64,000 nucleotides of DNA from Pseudomonas viridiflava. Its GTDB lineage: Bacteria > Pseudomonadota > Gammaproteobacteria > Pseudomonadales > Pseudomonadaceae. Made by a program: the position numbers and the translations under genes. The stretch lies in contig NZ_UUON01000024.1 in assembly GCF_900590885.1 (NCBI RefSeq), positions 372,001 to 436,000 on the forward strand, written 5' to 3'. Of this stretch, positions 61,031-64,000 are shown one piece after another. Position 1 is the stretch's first letter. The number at the start of each line of letters is the position of its first letter. Under the pieces are notes generated by a model. The model had not been told where the DNA came from. It ran no database searches and saw nothing but the letters and a program-made list of their open reading frames with translations.

Positions 61031-62833
61031 TCAACGCACTTGTTGCAAGTGTCCATACAGCTTGGCGTACAAGCCGCCATCGGCTATCAGCTGCTGATGA
61101 TCACCATCCTCAGCAATGTGACCACCGTCAAACACTAACACTCGATCCGCTTGCTTAACCGCCGACAAACGGTGAGCAATGATCAGTGTAGTACGGCCGC
61201 TGAGAAACCGCGCCAGCGCCTGGTGCAGGTTGTACTCGGTGGCGGCGTCGAGGGCCGAGGTGGCCTCGTCGAGGATCACCACCTTCGGCTCGGCCAGCAC
61301 CATGCGCGCAATTGCCAGGCGCTGGCGCTGCCCGCCGGAAAACCGCACGCCGGAGCGCCCCACCACACTGTCCAGGCCCAGCGGCAGCGCTTTGACGGTA
61401 GCATCCAGCTGGGCAATTTCCAGTGCCTGCCAGCAGGCCTGGTCACTGCGGCTGCGGCCCATGGTCAGGTTGGCGCGCACGGTGTCGTTGAACAGCGCCG
61501 GGTGTTGCAGCACCACGGCGACGTTCTCGCGAATGGTTTCCAGGCCAATTTCCTGCTGGCTGGCCCCGCCAAACCGGATCGTGCCCGCCTGCGGCGTATA
61601 CAACCCGAGCAACAGTTGCACCAGGGTGCTCTTGCCGCCGCCACTGGCGCCGACAATCGCCACCTTCTCGCCGGGCGCGATGGCCAGGTTCAACTGGTCG
61701 AGCACCAGGTCTTCGCCATAGCCGAAGTCGAGGCCGCGCACTTCAATACCCACGGTCGCGCGCCCGCTGAACGGGTCGGCGCCGCCGGCATATTGTGGCT
61801 CGTCGGCCCGCGCCAGCAACTGGTTGATCCGCGTCAGCGCGCCGCCGGCCGCGTAGTAGGCGTATTGCAGGTTGAGCAGTTGTTCCACCGGGCCGATCAT
61901 GAACCACAGGTAGCTGAACACCGCGAGCATCTGGCCGATGGACAGGTCGGAGAACAGCACGGTGAGCATCGCCGCCGCGCGGAAGATGTCGATCCCGAAC
62001 TGGAACAACAAGCCACTGGCGCGGCTGGAGGCGTCGGTTTTCCATTGCGAGTGAATGGCGTAGTCGCGTACTTCCTGGGCGCGTTGGCCGAGGCGCCCGA
62101 GGAAGAAACCCTGACGGTTGCCGGCGCGCACTTCCTGGATCGCATCGAGGGTTTCGGTCAGCGCCTGGGTGAACCGCGAGGTGCTGTCGTTTTCCAGCTT
62201 CTTCAGGTGTTTGACGCGCTTGCCCAACTGCACCGTGGCGTAGATCACCAGCGGGTTGAACAGCAGAATCAGCAAGGCCAGCTGCCAATGCATCCACACC
62301 AGGATCGCCGAAGTGCCGACCAGGGTGAGCATGGCCACCAGGAAGCGGCTGAGGGTTTCGCCGACGAATTTGTCCAGGGTGTCCAGGTCGGTGACCAGGT
62401 GCGTGGTCACCGTGCCGCTGCCGAGGCTTTCGTACTCGCCGAGGGAGATGCGCTTGAGGCGCTCGATCAGGCGCACGCGGATGCGGTACACGATGTCTTT
62501 GGCCAGCCGCGCAAACAAGCGTGCCTGCACCACATTGAACACCAGCGCGCCGCAGCGCAGCAACAAGGTCAGCAGCAGCATCAGGCCGATATAACCGGCG
62601 GCCTTCTGCCAGCCCAGCGGCAGCGCGTGGTTCATCACCTGGAGCGCGGCGTCGCCATGGCCCAGCAGCACTTCGTCCACCAGCAACGGCAACAGTAACG
62701 GGATGGGCACGCTGCACAGGGTCGCCAGCACGGCGACGCCATTGGCGATCCACAGGGATTTCTTGTGACGCAGGGCCAGGCGGCGAATTTCCGCCCAGGT
62801 CAGACGGTCGGTGCGTTTGCGCTCATCCTGCAC
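61031..62833 (-). CDS. ABC exporter half-transporter (MsbA/MdlB-like)
   Basis: The 600-residue protein has an N-terminal six-helix ABC membrane domain (about 20-315) and a C-terminal ATPase with GASGGGKST (Walker A), FSGGQRQRL (signature), VVILDEATSALD (Walker B) and IIAHRLSAV. It forms a homodimeric exporter for lipids, drugs or peptides. The start is GTG 62833, overlapping the DsbA-like gene stop by 11 bases, so translation is coupled. No partner half-transporter is seen. Confidence 0.93.
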   Translation of the reverse strand: MQDERKRTDRLTWAEIRRLALRHKKSLWIANGVAVLATLCSVPIPLLLPLLVDEVLLGHGDAALQVMNHALPLGWQKAAGYIGLMLLLTLLLRCGALVFNVVQARLFARLAKDIVYRIRVRLIERLKRISLGEYESLGSGTVTTHLVTDLDTLDKFVGETLSRFLVAMLTLVGTSAILVWMHWQLALLILLFNPLVIYATVQLGKRVKHLKKLENDSTSRFTQALTETLDAIQEVRAGNRQGFFLGRLGQRAQEVRDYAIHSQWKTDASSRASGLLFQFGIDIFRAAAMLTVLFSDLSIGQMLAVFSYLWFMIGPVEQLLNLQYAYYAAGGALTRINQLLARADEPQYAGGADPFSGRATVGIEVRGLDFGYGEDLVLDQLNLAIAPGEKVAIVGASGGGKSTLVQLLLGLYTPQAGTIRFGGASQQEIGLETIRENVAVVLQHPALFNDTVRANLTMGRSRSDQACWQALEIAQLDATVKALPLGLDSVVGRSGVRFSGGQRQRLAIARMVLAEPKVVILDEATSALDAATEYNLHQALARFLSGRTTLIIAHRLSAVKQADRVLVFDGGHIAEDGDHQQLIADGGLYAKLYGHLQQVR

Positions 62834-63461
62834 AGGTGGCTCGCTCCAGCCATCGGGCCAGCAACGGCGACAACTCGGACAGCGGCTGATAGCCGTTGGT
62901 CAGCAGCGCCAACTGGCCATTGCGCTCGGCCAGCAGCGTCGGGAAACCGGCGATGCCCAGGTCCTGCACCCAGGTAAAGTCGGCGGCCGTGGCGGCATGC
63001 TGCTCGGCGCGGTCGAAGGCGCCGGCAAACTCGATGCGCGGGATGCCCGCCTCTTCAGCCAGCTCGACCAGCACGCTGGCGAGGGTCACATCGCGGCCCT
63101 CGACATAAAACGCGCGCTGGATCAGCCCCAGCAATGTCCACGCGCAATCCGGCGCCAGGCTGCGCGCGGTGACGATGGCGCGGCAGGCGGGCTCGGTGTC
63201 ATACACAAAGCCGTCGGGCAATGCGCCTTCGCGCTTGAACGGCTGGCCGGTGGCGTCGGTGACCGCCTGCCAGTGCTCAAGAATGTAGCGTCGGGTGGTC
63301 GGCTCCAGTGCCGCGCCGCTGCCGGTGCGCAGGCCGCCCACCACCAGGTGCAGTTCCACGCCGGCCGCCTGGGCCTGCTCCACCAACGCCGCGGCCACCG
63401 GGGCAAAGCCCCAGCACCAGGAACACATCGGGTCCATTACATAGAGCAGGCGCGCGGACAT
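62823..63461 (-). CDS. DsbA-family protein, FrnE-like oxidoreductase
   Basis: The 212-residue cytoplasmic protein (no signal peptide) has a thioredoxin-fold CSWCWG active site at about 13-18 after LLYVMDPM, a helical insert and the GIAGFPTLL cis-proline loop near 180. FrnE-like proteins act as cytoplasmic disulfide isomerases or oxidoreductases in oxidative stress. It is three bases after trhO and overlaps the ABC exporter gene, so the three form one operon. Confidence 0.9.
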   Translation of the reverse strand: MSARLLYVMDPMCSWCWGFAPVAAALVEQAQAAGVELHLVVGGLRTGSGAALEPTTRRYILEHWQAVTDATGQPFKREGALPDGFVYDTEPACRAIVTARSLAPDCAWTLLGLIQRAFYVEGRDVTLASVLVELAEEAGIPRIEFAGAFDRAEQHAATAADFTWVQDLGIAGFPTLLAERNGQLALLTNGYQPLSELSPLLARWLERATCAG

Positions 63462-63464
63462 GGC

Positions 63465-64000
63465 TCAGGCCTCGGAAGGGGTTTGCTTATAGTTGAAGCC
63501 AATCGGGTGCGGCATATTGCGCGCTTTGGCCAGCTCGATCTGCTTTTGCCGGTCGATTGCGCTGCGACGGGTTTTCTCCGGCAGCTTATCCCAGCAATGC
63601 GGGCAGCTGATGCCGGCCACGTAGTGCTCGGACGCGCGGTCTTCGATGCTCACCGGGGTGCGGCAGGCATGACATTGATCGTAGTCGCCTTCGCTCAAGT
63701 CGTGGCGCACGGTCACGCGATTGTCGAACACAAAGCAGTCGCCCTGCCATTTGGTCTCCTCCTGCGGCACCTCTTCGAGGTACTTCAGGATGCCGCCCTT
63801 GAGGTGGTAGACCTCACCGAAACCCTCGCTGAGCATATAGCTCGAGGCCTTCTCGCAACGAATGCCGCCGGTGCAGAACATGGCGACCTTCTTGTGCTTG
63901 GCCGGGTCGAAGTTGGCTTTGATGTAGTCGGGAAATTCGCGAAAACTGGTGGTTTTCGGGTCGATTGCGCCCTCAAAGGTGCCAATCGACACTTCGTAGT
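63465..64000 (-). CDS. trhO: Rhodanese-domain tRNA uridine hydroxylase TrhO (C-terminal part, truncated by window edge)
   Basis: About 178 residues are visible, open at the right edge with [11 protein letters not shown]. The rhodanese active site [16 protein letters not shown] holds the catalytic cysteine, followed by a C-terminal zinc-type region with CHACRTPV and CPHCWDKL and a basic tail. TrhO (formerly UPF0176) hydroxylates uridine 34 of certain tRNAs to 5-hydroxyuridine using oxygen, in parallel with the prephenate-dependent TrhP route. It is the first gene of the operon in view. Confidence 0.92.
   Translation of the reverse strand, partial: YEVSIGTFEGAIDPKTTSFREFPDYIKANFDPAKHKKVAMFCTGGIRCEKASSYMLSEGFGEVYHLKGGILKYLEEVPQEETKWQGDCFVFDNRVTVRHDLSEGDYDQCHACRTPVSIEDRASEHYVAGISCPHCWDKLPEKTRRSAIDRQKQIELAKARNMPHPIGFNYKQTPSEA

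Noticed and set aside
1..64000. CRISPR arrays or cas genes
   Set aside because: No regularly spaced direct repeats or Cas-like proteins were found; the only tandem repeats are REPIN arms and the AAAAGC run.

Overview
The window looks like a chromosomal segment of a Pseudomonas of the fluorescens group. The evidence is the high GC content, the REP/REPIN repeats built on GTGGGAGGG and GTGGCGAGCGGGCTTGCC arms, genus-typical small proteins (DUF6124 and DUF2986 types), chromosomal fosA, and FecI/FecR/TonB-receptor and GGDEF/EAL genes. There is no CRISPR array, rRNA operon or prophage; one tRNA gene (Asn) is present.

Layout. 1-3.5 kb: glucarate use (divergent FadR-type regulator, MFS permease, glucarate dehydratase gudD), then a RelE/HigB-like toxin-antitoxin pair. 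4.3-6.7 kb: an orphan sulfonate-type binding protein divergent from an acyl-CoA-dehydrogenase-fold flavoprotein. 6.8-17.2 kb: a catabolic island for an unidentified, probably nitrogen-containing compound. Its minus-strand operon holds a fused ABC permease-ATPase, a phytanoyl-CoA-type dioxygenase, a binding protein, a class II aldolase, a DUF1028 protein and an M20 deacylase. A LysR gene separates it from a plus-strand operon of RidA, a quinone oxidoreductase, a type II dehydroquinase-like enzyme lacking two active-site residues, and a flavin monooxygenase. 17.3-22.7 kb: small membrane/lipoproteins, FosA, a soluble FIST-chemoreceptor hybrid, MsrA.

22.7-36.4 kb is the accessory region. It holds a C4-like antisense RNA ahead of a DUF6124 gene, an intact IS1182-family element, a low-GC Ski2-like helicase fused to a PD-(D/E)xK nuclease, a two-gene GIY-YIG/coiled-coil membrane module, a WYL regulator divergent from two unknown small genes, and hipB with a broken hipA. 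Copies of one dispersed intergenic repeat lie at the edges of the helicase and GIY-YIG modules, so this looks like a hot spot where defence-type cassettes are exchanged.

36.6-49.7 kb: transporters and regulators (MFS, GlxA-type AraC, cysteine hydrolase, YeeE/YedE), a secreted DNase, a PRISE-type reductase, an MFS/TetR pair, and a phosphonate cluster (iron alcohol dehydrogenase, organophosphate-type transporter, LysR, PhnX) without a PhnW transaminase, which suggests use of 2-hydroxyethylphosphonate. 49.9-53.8 kb: ECF sigma factor, FecR anti-sigma factor and siderophore receptor behind a Fur-like box. 53.9-64 kb: REPIN, tRNA-Asn, LysR/lldD, diguanylate cyclase, TenA/PqqC-fold protein, GGDEF-EAL protein, ABC exporter, DsbA-like oxidoreductase and the 3' part of trhO.
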